From CAVPMW01 sp963706515 (lineage in GTDB: Bacteria > Chloroflexota > Anaerolineae > Anaerolineales > UBA4823), in NCBI GenBank assembly GCA_963706515.1, contig CAVPMW010000007.1:310001-374000 (forward strand): a stretch of DNA of 64,000 nt. Reading direction: 5' to 3'. The stretch's first letter is position 1. Every line of letters starts with the position of its first letter. A model generated the notes under the pieces. That model did not search any database. It was given only the letters and a program-made list of their open reading frames with translations, and had not been told where the DNA came from. Below, in pieces: positions 18,298 through 27,823 of the stretch. The translations under genes were made by a program, and so were the position numbers.

Positions 18298-18325
18298 CTT
18301 ATACGTGTAATCTTACACGTGTAAG
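18298..18325. promoter_or_regulatory. Probable LacI-family operator pair
   Basis: CTTACACGTGTAAG at 18312-18325 is a perfect 14-bp palindrome with the central CG typical of LacI-family operators. A second, imperfect half-copy, TTATACGTGTAA, precedes it at 18299-18310. It lies 77 bases upstream of the LacI start, a normal place for autoregulation. Confidence 0.6.
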
Positions 18326-18473
18326 TCGAATATAGCATATATTTATTAGGGAGTCAATTCTTGATTGTGAAATTGCTGTCCCTTGAGCGATTAATTTAAT
18401 AGTCTGGCTCTTAGAGTGATGGTCTCCCTCCAGAACAAGCCGGATTTATTCAGGCTTTATCTTCGTTTTATGT

Positions 18474-18479
18474 TATAAT
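18474..18479 (+). promoter_or_regulatory. TATAAT -10 box ahead of the DeoR gene
   Basis: TATAAT lies 49 bases before the DeoR start codon. I find no good -35 hexamer at 16-18 bases upstream, so the promoter may need an activator or be weak. Confidence 0.35.
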
Positions 18480-18527
18480 AAAAGCAATCGAAAGCAAACG
18501 CAAGGCACAGAAATCGAATGGACGAAA

Positions 18528-19298
18528 ATGCAGGTTGACCTCTACCCCACCGAGCGCCAGCAAAAAATCATTACCCTGCTCAGCCAGACCAGCCGGGTGA
18601 GCGTAGCCGAGCTCAGCCAGATGTTCGGCGTGTCCGAAGTCACCATCCGCCTCGATCTGCAAACCCTGGCCGAGCAAGATCTGCTGGTACGCACCCATGG
18701 AGGTGCGGTGCTCTTACCGCGCACCCCTGAGCTTTCCCTGAACCTGCGCCGCCGCCAGCAGGTAGCAGCCAAGGAGCGCATCGGCGTTGAGGCTGCAAAA
18801 CTGGTCTCCAACGGTGATGCGATCTTCCTGGATGCCTCCAGCACAGCTCTGGCAATCGCCAGTCAGCTCTCTGCCCGTGACCTTACCGTCTTGACCCATA
18901 GCCTGGCTGTCGCCCAAACCTTACTGGACAGCCCTGGCGTGACAGTGGTGGTCCTCGGGGGCGTTCTGCAGCGCGATACCGTTTCATTGATGGGACTCGA
19001 GGGGCTGGGATTGCTGCGGAAATACAATATCAGCACCGGTTTCTTCGGCGCACATGGCTTGAGCTTTCCGGAAGGGTTAACCGATGTAAGCGCAGGTGAA
19101 GCGGACATAAAACGAGAGGTCGTGGGGATGTGCCGCAAGGTGATCGCGGTGATCGACGCCACCAAGTGGGGTCGGGTCGGCCCGGCTTCCTTCGCTCGTC
19201 CCCAGGATTTGCACAGTATTATTACCGACCAACAAGCCCCCGCGGACCTGGTCCACCAGGCGCGTGACTCGGGAATCCAGGTAGTTCAAGTGCCTTAA
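18528..19298 (+). CDS. DeoR-family transcriptional regulator
   Basis: A complete 256-residue regulator. The winged helix-turn-helix is at about 8-57 (RQQKIITLLSQTSRVSVAEL, FGVSEVTIRLDL, THGGAVL). The sensor domain has DAIFLDASSTALAIA, TVLTHSLAVA, VVLGGVLQRDT and GFFGAHGLS. It lies 42 bases ahead of the dehydrogenase E1alpha gene on the same strand and is probably cotranscribed with or controls it. The effector is likely a phosphorylated sugar, as for the family. A nearby ATG at 18519 is in another frame. It is intact. Confidence 0.88.
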   Translation: MQVDLYPTERQQKIITLLSQTSRVSVAELSQMFGVSEVTIRLDLQTLAEQDLLVRTHGGAVLLPRTPELSLNLRRRQQVAAKERIGVEAAKLVSNGDAIFLDASSTALAIASQLSARDLTVLTHSLAVAQTLLDSPGVTVVVLGGVLQRDTVSLMGLEGLGLLRKYNISTGFFGAHGLSFPEGLTDVSAGEADIKREVVGMCRKVIAVIDATKWGRVGPASFARPQDLHSIITDQQAPADLVHQARDSGIQVVQVP

Positions 19299-19340
19299 TT
19301 TAAAATTCCAATAAAATTGTTTTATACAGGAGCATCCCTT

Positions 19341-20483
19341 ATGGCTATCATGACAAAATCAGACCAACCCACCCTTTCCCTTATGGAATCCGTATCTGCG
19401 ATGATCGAGGAGCAAGGCCTGACCAAAGAGGAGCTGATCGGTTACCTGCGCCAGGTGATGGAAATCCGCGCGCTGGAAAACAACATCGCCAACCTGCTGA
19501 GCAAAGCCGTGCTCAAGGGCGCCTCGCACCTGTATGCCGGGCAGGAAGCCGTGGCGGTCGGCGCGGTGGCTGCCCTGCGCGATGACGACCTGATCACCAG
19601 CACCCACCGCGGCCACGGTCATGCCCACGCCCACGGCGATAAAGCTGCCAAGACCCCCGAAGCCAAGCAGGAACACTACAACAAGATGATGGCCGAAGTG
19701 CTGGGCAAATCCGGCGGCTACTGCAAAGGCAAGGGCGGCTCGATGCACATCGCCGATGTGGAGCACGGCAACCTGGGCGCTACCGGCATCGTCGGCGGCA
19801 ATATCCCGGTGGCAGTCGGCGCGGCGCTGGCTCAAAAGCTGCATGGGGACCGACCGGGTGGTGCTGTGCTTCTTTGGCGATGGCGCTTCCAACACCGGCA
19901 ACTTCCACGAATCGCTGAACATGGCCAGCCTGTGGGATCTGCCGGTGATCTTCGTTGTGCGAGAACAACCTGTATGCCATGTCGGTGCCGTGGGCCAAGG
20001 CCAGCAAGCTGCCGGATATCGCCACCCGCGCCTGCGCCTACGGCATCCCCGGCGAGGTGGTGGATGGCATGGATGTGCTGGCTGTGCGCGGCGCAGTGGC
20101 CAAAGCGGCCGAACGCGCCCGCAGCGGCGAAGGCCCCACCCTGATCGAAGCCAAGACCTACCGCTGGTACGGGCATTCGCATTCCGACCCGCGCGCCTAC
20201 CGCACCCGCGAGGAAGAAGCCGAATGGAAGAAGCGCGACCCGATCACGGTGATGAAGGAAAATCTCGAAGCGGTCAGAATGCTGACCGAGGCCGAGTTCG
20301 AGACAGCTGGAAGCAGCCGTGGATGCCAAGCTGGACAAGGCCATGGAGTTCAGCGAAGCCTCCCCCGAGCCGAATGCCGGAAGAAGCTGGATACCGATGT
20401 CTTCGCCCCGTCCAAGTTCACCGCCGGCCGATGTCGAAACCGACCGCCAGCTGCGGCGAGCGAGTCCGCCAGGGACAGGTCAG
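19341..20483 (+). CDS. 2-oxoacid/acetoin dehydrogenase E1 component alpha subunit (several frameshifts)
   Basis: The N-terminus (YLRQVMEIRALENNIANLL, SHLYAGQEAVAVGA, GHGHAHAHG, GKSGGYCKGKGGSMHIAD) and the thiamine diphosphate motif GDGASNTGNFHES...ENN identify the E1alpha subunit of a pyruvate or acetoin dehydrogenase complex. Frame changes lie near 19845, 19965 and 20305, with about three more between 20380 and 20440, all consistent with extra single bases. No stop codon exists in any of the three plus frames from 20319 to 20830, so the end is drawn just before the E1beta start. Either the stop was lost or the subunits are fused. ATG at 19341 follows an AGGAG. Confidence 0.8.
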
Positions 20484-21464
20484 ATGCGCCAGATCTCCTA
20501 TGCCCAGGCGCTGGTCGAAGCCGATGCGCGAGGAGATGCAGCGCGACCCGAGCGTGTCTTCATCATGGGCGAGGACGTGGGCCTGTACGGCGGCGCTTAC
20601 GGCGCAACCCGCGACCTGTTCAAGGAATTCGGCGAGTGGCGCGTGCTCGATACCCCCATCTCCGAAGCCACCATCGGCGGCGCGGCGGTCGGCGCGGCCA
20701 TGGCCGGCATGCGCCCGATCGCCGAGATCATGTACGTGGATTTCACCCCCCTGGCGATGGATCAGATTGCCAACCAGGGCGCCAAGAACCGCTACATGTT
20801 CGGCGGCAAGACCACGCGTGCCGATGGTGATCCGCACCGAAGGCGGCGCCGGGCGCGCCATTGCCGCCCACCACTCGCAAAGCCTGGAATCGCTGTGGAC
20901 GCACTTCCCCGGCATCTATGTGGTCATGCCCTCCACTCCCTACGACGCCAAAGGGCTTGCTCAAAGCCGCCATCCGCGACGATAACCCGGTGATGTTCAT
21001 CGAGCACAAGATGCTCTACAAAGAAAAAGGCCCTGTGCCGGAAGAAGAATACATCATCCCGTTCGGCGTGGCCGATATCAAGCGCCCCGGCAAGGATGTC
21101 ACCCTGGTCACCTACTCGCGCATGGTGCTGCGCGCCCTGGAAGCCGCCGAGAAACTGGCCAAGGAAGGCATCGACGTGGAAGTGATCGACCTGCGCACGC
21201 TCAAGCCGCTGGATATCGACACGATCGTCGACTTCGGTCAAGAAGACCGGGCGGCTGGTGGGCGTCACCGAAGCCTACGAAAACACCAGCTTCATCAACG
21301 AAGTGATGGCGCAGGTGAACGAGCAGGCCTTCGACTGTCTGGATGCGCCGATGGTGCGCGTCGCGCGGCCAACGTGCCGGTGCCGCGCGCCGAAATCCTG
21401 GAAGACCATGGCAATCCCGAACGTGAGCCGCATCATGGCGGCCTGCCGAAAGGTGGTGAGCTGA
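20484..21464 (+). CDS. 2-oxoacid/acetoin dehydrogenase E1 component beta subunit (several frameshifts)
   Basis: E1beta signatures in order are MRQISYAQALVEA, FIMGEDVGLYGGAYGAT, VLDTPISEATIGGAAVGAA, EIMYVDFTPLAMDQIANQ, TPYDAKGLLKAAIRDDNPV, DVEVIDLRTLKPLD and ENTSFINEVMAQV. The frame changes about seven times (near 20523, 20558, 20818, 20950, 21238, 21368 and 21408). E1beta binds thiamine diphosphate with E1alpha and carries out the oxidative decarboxylation, passing the acyl group to E2. The stop TGA overlaps the E2 ATG. The protein sequence is well conserved across every break, which argues for sequence errors over decay. Confidence 0.8.
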
Positions 21465-22835
21465 TGGCTGAAGAGTTTTTCATCCCCAAGCTGGGACAGA
21501 CCGTCGAAGAAGTCACCCTGGTCAACTGGCTGGTCGAAGATGGCGCGCAAGGTCAGCCAGGGCCAGGCTGTGCTGGAGGTGGAGACGGATAAAGCTGTCT
21601 TCCCGGTCGAAGCCAACGCCAAAGGGTACATCCATCTCGGACCCTACAAAGAAGGCGAAGTGCTGCCGGTGCTGACCGTGGTCGCCATCATCGGCAAGGC
21701 AGAAGACCGCTTTGAGCTCGTGGGGACCGATTCCGCCTCATCTGCAGCCCCTCTTACAACAGAGGCTACTGAGGATCGGAGACAACCGTCACTGCCCGCG
21801 GTTGCACCCCGGGCGGGAGATGGCGGCAAAATTTTCGCCTCGCCGCGGGCGCGCCGGCTGGCGGGCGAGAAAAACGTCGATCTAACCCAGGTGATCCCCA
21901 GCGGGTATGGCGGGGTGCGGGTTGCCGAGCGCGATGTCGTATCCTATCTCAGCCAGATGCCCAAGATCACTCCCGTAGCCCAGCGGATGGCTGCTGAAAC
22001 CGGGGTAGACCTGCGCAGCGTGGCTGGCACGGGTCCCGGCGGGAGGATTGTCAAAGATGACATCGCCGGCGTCGTAACATCGGCATCCGTCCCTCCCGCC
22101 GCGGTACCAACGGCACCCCCTGCACCTTTGCCCGCTGCTGAAGTAACCGAACGCATCCCGCTCAAAGGCGTGCGCAGTATCATCGCCGAGCGCATGGGAA
22201 CCAGCGTGCACACCACCGCTCGGGTTACCCTGCTGATGGAAGTGGATGCCACCGAGTTTGTGGCTGCCCGTGAGCGGCTTAAAACAAAAGTGGCTGAAGA
22301 ATGGGGATTTGCGCCGGCTTATAACGACCTGCTGGCGAAGATTGTAGCGTTAGGGTTGCGCAAATTCCCTTACATGAACGCGCGCCTTGCTGCAGACGCA
22401 ATCGAAATTCTCGGCCAGATCAATATCGGCATGGCCGTCGATACCGAGCGCGGCCTGCTCGTCCCGGTAGTGCGCGACGTCGATCGGAAGAGCCTGCGCG
22501 AGTTCGGCGCGGAAGTCCGCCAGTTGGTCGAGCGCGCCCGCAGCGGGCGCTCACTGCCCGACGACCTGAGCGGCGGCACGTTTACGATTACCAATCTGGG
22601 CATGTACGATGTGGATGCCTTCACACCCATCATCAACCTGCCCGAAGCGGCGATCCTGGGGGTTGGCCGGATTGCGCCGAAGGTCGTGCCGCGTGGAGGC
22701 GAGATCGTCATCCGCCAGATGTGGACATTGTGCCTGGTGTTCGATCATCGCCTGGTCGACGGCGCTCCGGCAGCGCGGTTCTTACAATACCTCAAGCAGG
22801 TTATCGAAGAGCCCTATTTGCTTCTGACGGAGTGA
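21464..22835 (+). CDS. Dihydrolipoamide acyltransferase E2 with two peripheral subunit-binding domains (one frameshift)
   Basis: After one repair near 21540 the protein has about 456 residues. An N-terminal lipoyl domain carries the ETDKA lipoylation motif (Lys about 43). Two E3/E1-binding domains follow, FASPRARRLAGEKNVDLTQV and ITPVAQRMAAETGVDLRSVA, each with GYGG or GPGG and an alanine/proline linker. The catalytic domain contains IAERM, NIGMAVDTERGLLVPVV and the active-site DHRLVDG. It accepts the acyl group from E1 and transfers it to CoA. E1alpha, E1beta and E2 are together, but no E3 gene is in the window. Two binding domains are more than the usual one in a single-lipoyl E2. Confidence 0.85.
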
Positions 22836-22895
22836 TTCGGCAGGCAGGTAGTCGAACTCAGCTTTTCAATAATCAACTCGAGTTGTATATCATCG

Positions 22896-22920
22896 GGGCT
22901 GCCTCAATCGCAGGCAGCCC
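22896..22920 (+). terminator. Hairpin after the E2 gene
   Basis: Arms 22896-22904 and 22912-22920 (GGGCTGCCT/AGGCAGCCC) form a 9-bp stem with a 7-base loop, 60 bases after the E2 stop. There is no T run, so termination would be weak or factor-assisted. It also lies 50 bases past the stop of the convergent gene. Confidence 0.45.
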
Positions 22921-22970
22921 GTTCGCGTAGCTTTCCGCAATCGCGGGTCGTATCTTGAATTTGCTCCCGG

Positions 22971-24086
22971 CTACAAGCGCCCGGCGGGAATACTTCCTTC
23001 CTTCAAGGCAGCCGTCTGTTCGGTGTTAAAGGGCGCTTCCAGCATATCCGGAGATATCTCGTAGCAGCGGAACATATCCGTGATGAAATGCAGGCGGTCA
23101 GGCAAGTCCCCCCAATACTCTGCTCCCGATTCGCGCGTGCTGTCCGGCGTAGGGTCGATCTGCGCCAGCAGGTTGAGCAGATCAGGATTCGATATGCTGC
23201 TGCAAAGCAGGCGGGAAACCAGCGGTCAGGTCTTCGCCCAGGCGCAGCTGCTGCTGGCAAGGCATCTCGATCGTCATCATCGTCTCGGTGATGATGTGTT
23301 GCGCCTGGCGGCGGGCAGCTGCAGCGTATGCCTCGACTGCAGACATCGAAACCCACCAGCTTGCTGAAGAGGCGCAAGACCAGCCAGATGAGCTGAGCCA
23401 GCCCGCCTTGACCAGGGAGCAGGGCGTTGAGCAGATTTTGCGTGAACTCCTGCGGCGAGATGACCGGCGCGGCAAGCGCCTCATTGATCTCAGGCTGCAG
23501 GCGAGTTTGTTCGTGAAAACCGATCTCGAGGTTGGCTAACAGCAGCAGCTCAATGCGCGCTTTTTCATCCTCTTCGAAGAGCGCCTGATAGTAAGCTTGA
23601 AAAGCCTGGCGCAGGTAGCGCTGCCCGTCGGGCGGCTCGCCAGGCAGCAGCTGGTCGCAGTAGAGGGCGATCTTCTCAGCTTGATAAGTCGTCTTGTCCA
23701 GGCAGGCAGCGTAGAAACGGGCAAACTCGCGGCCTATCTCGGCAAAGACTTTGCGGTTCCCCCGGGCAACCGCGTCGCTGGAGCGGGTGAAGGCAGATTC
23801 AGGGTCCATGACTTTCCAGCTTAAGTCCAGGATCTCTTCAACCCCCAGTTTAGATCCTATCCGGCGAGCGGCGACCACCAGGTCTTGAGAGGCGTTCTTT
23901 CGCCTCTGCCTCCGTGAGCATCGCCTTTTCGAGCATGCGGGTGAGATCTTCTTTGCGGATGCTCTGACCAGCTTGCTTCGACGCCCAGGTAGCGAACGCG
24001 CACCAATTTGCATTCCCGCCGGTGCGTTCCATCAGCGGCAGCGCCAGCTCGTGATAGCACTGTGTGATTTGCAGGTTGCGCAGCAC
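22971..24086 (-). CDS. Unrecognised conserved protein downstream of the aldehyde dehydrogenase (three frameshifts)
   Basis: I do not recognise a functional family. After three repairs near 23895, 23330 and 23190, each consistent with one extra base, a soluble, helix-rich protein of about 370 residues appears. It has NLQITQCYHELALPLMERTG and NANWCAFATWASKQAGQSIR near the N-terminus, a middle stretch with ARFYAACLDKTTYQ and EKARIELLLLANLEIGFHEQ, and an end with LPDRLHFITDMFRCYEISPD. Similar uncharacterised proteins occur in actinobacteria, by memory. The frame is open upstream of the GTG at 24086 to about 24175, so the start is uncertain. Same strand as the aldehyde dehydrogenase, about 190 bases downstream. 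Confidence 0.5.
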
Positions 24087-24279
24087 CGGGTCAGACAGCT
24101 CGGCGATGCGCTCGACATCAGAGGTTGTGGGAATCGTCGTATGGCTGGCATTGTCAGGATGCAGCCTGCAGGAGAATTATCTTACTGCCGCCAGGGCCGA
24201 TCCTGCGCGCAGCGGTATGCGGTACGGCAGAGGGGGAATTTCGCTAATATTGTCTGCTTCTGGATCGCTGCCTTACGCC

Positions 24280-26727
24280 TCATTCCCCGGTGGGCACCCA
24301 GATATTCTTGACTTGAATGGCATGGTGGAGGAACTCGTCTCCAGCGCCTTGCTCGGGGCTCGACCAATCGCGCCCGATGCCATAATTCACCCAGGTCCGT
24401 TTGACATTCACGGCAGATTCGTATTCGACATGGTAGCTGCCTTCAGCCGTGCCGAAATACCAGATTCCATCCACGTCTTCATGCTGGACGAGGGTTTTCG
24501 TCAGGTGGTCGCGCGCGCCGGTGACTATGTTAACCACACCCGGGGGCACGTCCGAAGTATCGAGCACCTGGTAAAAATCAGTGGCGCTGAGCGGGTATTT
24601 TTCGCTGGGGATCATGACCACTGTATTGCCACGCGCAATCGCCGGAGCCATCAACGACACGAACGCCAGGAGCGGAGATTCGTCCGGGCAGGCAATGCCG
24701 ATGACGCCGACCGGTTCATTCACACCTACGGTGATCCCGCGCAGGGTGGTCTCCTGCACAGTGCCGCCATACTTATCTGCCCAGGCGGCATACGTGAACA
24801 GGCGTCCGACCGAAGTTTCCACCTCAGCCCGGGCTGCCTGGAGGGAATGAGCGGTCATTGCCGCAATGCGCCGGGCGAATTCTTCTGCGCGCGCGTCCAG
24901 GTTCTCGGCGATGAAGTAAAGGATCTGCGAGCGGTTGTAGCCGTGCCGCATCGCCCAGCCCGGCTTGGCTGTGTGAGCTGCGTGGGCAGCTTCGACGGCC
25001 TCGCGAATATCCTTGCGGTTGCCGTCGCCTACCTGCCCGACCAGCTCCTTCTTCGGGCTGATGATCGCCCGAGTATAGAACCCATCCGGGCGGACCTGCT
25101 TGCCGCCGATGTACATTTTTGGCGTGCGGTCAACCGACAAAGCTCGCTTTCCATTGGTCGAGGCGTCGCCGGGCTGGATCGGGCGATCGGGGGTATGCTC
25201 GCCCCAGCTGGACTTGCCTGGCTCCTTCTCGGACAGGGCAAAAGCTGGGCGAGGCCGGTCCTGCCAGGCAGGGCGCAAATATTCGAACAACCCTTCTCTG
25301 CCTCCCTCCCGTCCGAAGCCGGACTCGCGGTAACCGCCAAAGCCGGAAGCTGCGTCGAAGAGGTTGGTCGAATTGACCCATACCGAGCCGGCTTTAAGCT
25401 TGCTGGCAGCGTCCAGGGCGAGGTTTATGTTATCGCTCCACACACTGGCAGCCAGACCGTAGCGGGTGTTATTTGCCAGCTCGATTGCCTCAGCCGGGGT
25501 GCGAAAAGTCAGCGAGACCAGTACCGGTCCAAAAATCTCTTCCTGCACCGTCTCAGCTGCCGGGTCGAGATCGGTGATCAGCGTGGGTGGGTAGAAGCAG
25601 CCTTTCGCCGGCATCTCGATCTCCGGCTGGAACAGGCTGCCGCCTTCACGCACGCCGGTCTGGACCCATTGATCGATGGTATCCCACTGAGTCTGGTCGA
25701 CGATCGCTCCAATGTCGATGCTTTTATCCAGCGGGTCGCCAACGCGCAAATGTCCCATGCGCACCTTAAGCTTTTCGATGAAACGCGTGGCAACGTTTTC
25801 CTGCACCAGCAATCTCGATCCCGCACAGCACACCTGGCCCTGGTTAAACCAGATGGCGTCTACAATGCCTTCGATGGCAGAATCGAGATCGGCGTCTTCG
25901 AAGACGATGAAAGGAGATTTGCCTCCCAATTCGAGGGACAATTTTTTACCCGAGCCAGCCGTCTGCTGGCGCAGAATGCGCCCTACGTCGGTAGAGCCGG
26001 TGAAAGCAACTTTATCGATGTCAGGATGGGTCACGATCATCGTCCCGGCCTTGCTGCTGCCGGTCACGATGTTCACCACGCCCGGCGGAAGCCCGGCTTC
26101 GGCAACGATCTCGGCGAATAGCAGGGCAGATAGGCGGGTGTAGGAGGCGGGCTTGAGCACCACGGTATTCCCCATCGAGATTGCTGGAGCGATTTTCCAG
26201 CCGAGCATCAGCAATGGGAAATTCCAGGGAATGATCTGACCGACGACACCCACGGGCTGGTAATCGCTTAGCTCGGTCTCCATCAGCTGCGCCCACCCGG
26301 CGTGATAGTAGAAGTGGCGCGCCAGGAGAGGCACATCAATGTCGCGCGATTCGCGGATGGGCTTGCCGTTATCCAGCGATTCGAGCACCGCCAGCAGGCG
26401 GTGATGTTTTTGGATATTGCGGGCGACAGCATACAGGTGGCGCGCCCGCACCGAGCCAGGGAGACGGCTCCAGCTCTGGAATGCCTCGCGTGCGGCTGCT
26501 ACAGCCTGGTCCACATCTTGCTGACCCGCCTGCACCGTTTCAGCCAGCTTTTCGCCGCTGGCTGGATTGTAGCTGGCAAGGTAGGCAGCCTCTTTCGGGT
26601 AATTCCAGGAGTTATTGATAAACAGTCCGAACTTGCGCTGGTGCTCATCCAGCCAGGCATAGGCAGCGGCTGGCGATTCGGGCGCAGGACCATACTGCAT
26701 GGTTTTGAACACCTCTAAAAGGTCCAT
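24280..26727 (-). CDS. ALDH16-type two-domain aldehyde dehydrogenase
   Basis: An intact 815-residue protein. Residues 1-490 form a full aldehyde dehydrogenase: PWNFP with Asn169, ELGGKSP with the general base Glu266, GQVCCAGSR with catalytic Cys300, and EEIFGPVL. After a proline-rich linker, residues about 530-815 form a second, shorter ALDH-like domain (PKMYIGGKQVRPDGF, AARAEVETSVGRLFTYAAWA, IGIACPDESPLLAFVSLMAP) that lacks a catalytic Cys at the expected place. This one-active, one-inactive fusion is the mark of family ALDH16. It starts 28 bases after deoC, so oxidation of the acetaldehyde released by DeoC is a reasonable role. Confidence 0.85.
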   Translation of the reverse strand: MDLLEVFKTMQYGPAPESPAAAYAWLDEHQRKFGLFINNSWNYPKEAAYLASYNPASGEKLAETVQAGQQDVDQAVAAAREAFQSWSRLPGSVRARHLYAVARNIQKHHRLLAVLESLDNGKPIRESRDIDVPLLARHFYYHAGWAQLMETELSDYQPVGVVGQIIPWNFPLLMLGWKIAPAISMGNTVVLKPASYTRLSALLFAEIVAEAGLPPGVVNIVTGSSKAGTMIVTHPDIDKVAFTGSTDVGRILRQQTAGSGKKLSLELGGKSPFIVFEDADLDSAIEGIVDAIWFNQGQVCCAGSRLLVQENVATRFIEKLKVRMGHLRVGDPLDKSIDIGAIVDQTQWDTIDQWVQTGVREGGSLFQPEIEMPAKGCFYPPTLITDLDPAAETVQEEIFGPVLVSLTFRTPAEAIELANNTRYGLAASVWSDNINLALDAASKLKAGSVWVNSTNLFDAASGFGGYRESGFGREGGREGLFEYLRPAWQDRPRPAFALSEKEPGKSSWGEHTPDRPIQPGDASTNGKRALSVDRTPKMYIGGKQVRPDGFYTRAIISPKKELVGQVGDGNRKDIREAVEAAHAAHTAKPGWAMRHGYNRSQILYFIAENLDARAEEFARRIAAMTAHSLQAARAEVETSVGRLFTYAAWADKYGGTVQETTLRGITVGVNEPVGVIGIACPDESPLLAFVSLMAPAIARGNTVVMIPSEKYPLSATDFYQVLDTSDVPPGVVNIVTGARDHLTKTLVQHEDVDGIWYFGTAEGSYHVEYESAVNVKRTWVNYGIGRDWSSPEQGAGDEFLHHAIQVKNIWVPTGE

Positions 26728-26755
26728 GTTTCCTCCAATTCCGTCACTTCAGGAA

Positions 26756-27718
26756 TTAACCCATCGGCATGTGGTGCCGGGCAGCATAGCGACCGGTGAT
26801 GTAGTGGTAGAGCTGTCGCTCCAGATCGGTGATCAGGCTGCTGGCGCCGATGCGGAACAGGTTTGGCATCAGCCAATCATCGCCGAGCTCTTCTTTCATT
26901 AACGCCTGCCAGGCTAATGCCTGCTTGGCTTTATTGATGCCGCCTGCCGGCTTGAAACCAACCTTATAGCCGAAGCGCTGCTCGTATTCGCGGATGGCGC
27001 GCACCATGACCAGCCCAGAATCGAGGGTGGCGTTGACGACCTCTTTGCCGGTTGAAGTCTTGATAAAATCCGAGCCCGCCATCATTGCCACCAAACTGGC
27101 CTGGTAGATTTGCTTGAGCGTCCCCAGGTCACCCACTGCCAGGATCGTCTTCATGTGAGCGGATTTCCCGCAGGTCTGGCGAAACTGCTTGATCTCATCG
27201 TACAGCGAGCGCCAGTCGCCGGTCAAGACGTGGGTGCGGGTGATGACGATATCGATCTCGCGCGCCCCGGCTTCGATCGCCTGCTCGATTTCCGCGATGC
27301 GCTGCGGGAGCGGTGTTTGCCCGGCTGGAAACCCTGCGGCTACCGAAGCCACGGGAATATCGCTGCCCTGCAGCGCTTCAACCGCATCCCTGACCCGGCT
27401 GGGATAGACACATACCGCCCCTACGGTTATTTTCTGGTCGCCCACCCCTAAAGCTTGCAGCATATCCGGGCGCACAGGCTGCCTGGCTTTCGCGCACAGG
27501 CGCTTTACCCTCCCAGGGGTATCGTCTCCAGCCAGGGTGGTGAGGTCAATACAGGTGATTGCGCGCAGCAGCCATGCCGCCTGCCATTCTTTCTTTACGG
27601 TTCGCCGTGCGGGGAGAGTTGCGATGCGCCGCTCGACCGCGCTGCGGTTCAGGCGGGCTTCCATTACCCAGTCCAGGTCTAAGGGCGTTCCCGGGTTATA
27701 CTCCTGTTTGGAAACCAT
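26756..27718 (-). CDS. deoC: Deoxyribose-phosphate aldolase
   Basis: A 320-residue class I aldolase. The Schiff-base lysine lies in DFIKTSTGK, the second lysine in VGFKPAGGI, and the acidic partner region in CIDLTTLAGDDT. IRVGA-type strands are recognisable as MPNLFRIGASSLITDLERQL. DeoC splits 2-deoxyribose 5-phosphate to glyceraldehyde 3-phosphate and acetaldehyde in deoxynucleoside breakdown. It has an N-terminal extension compared with the 220-260 residue enzymes and resembles the longer eukaryotic/actinobacterial form. The gene is followed closely by the ALDH16 gene, giving an acetaldehyde-producing and -consuming pair. Confidence 0.9.
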   Translation of the reverse strand: MVSKQEYNPGTPLDLDWVMEARLNRSAVERRIATLPARRTVKKEWQAAWLLRAITCIDLTTLAGDDTPGRVKRLCAKARQPVRPDMLQALGVGDQKITVGAVCVYPSRVRDAVEALQGSDIPVASVAAGFPAGQTPLPQRIAEIEQAIEAGAREIDIVITRTHVLTGDWRSLYDEIKQFRQTCGKSAHMKTILAVGDLGTLKQIYQASLVAMMAGSDFIKTSTGKEVVNATLDSGLVMVRAIREYEQRFGYKVGFKPAGGINKAKQALAWQALMKEELGDDWLMPNLFRIGASSLITDLERQLYHYITGRYAARHHMPMG

Positions 27719-27823
27719 ATTTCAATCCTTTTTTCAGCCGGCTTGTTATTTCTATTTTACCAACATAACCCTGCCTGGGGCTCCCAGTTCGCCTTTTCGC
27801 CATCAATTCGCGAGATCGCTAAG

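Larger units (their letters stand above)
18222..18527. other. Divergent intergenic region between LacI and DeoR genes
   Basis: This 306-base gap carries the LacI-type operator at 18298-18325 on the left side and, on the right, a TATAAT box at 18474-18479 in front of the rightward DeoR gene. No gene is seen in it. Confidence 0.5.

Noticed and set aside
19359..20915. Long minus-strand frames opposite the E1 genes
   Set aside because: The plus strand encodes conserved E1 motifs in every segment; the antisense frames are shadows.
24064..26121. 685-codon open frame on the plus strand
   Set aside because: It lies antisense to the intact ALDH16 gene, whose motifs are unmistakable. The frame is a by-product of GC-rich codon use and has no start signal or family likeness.
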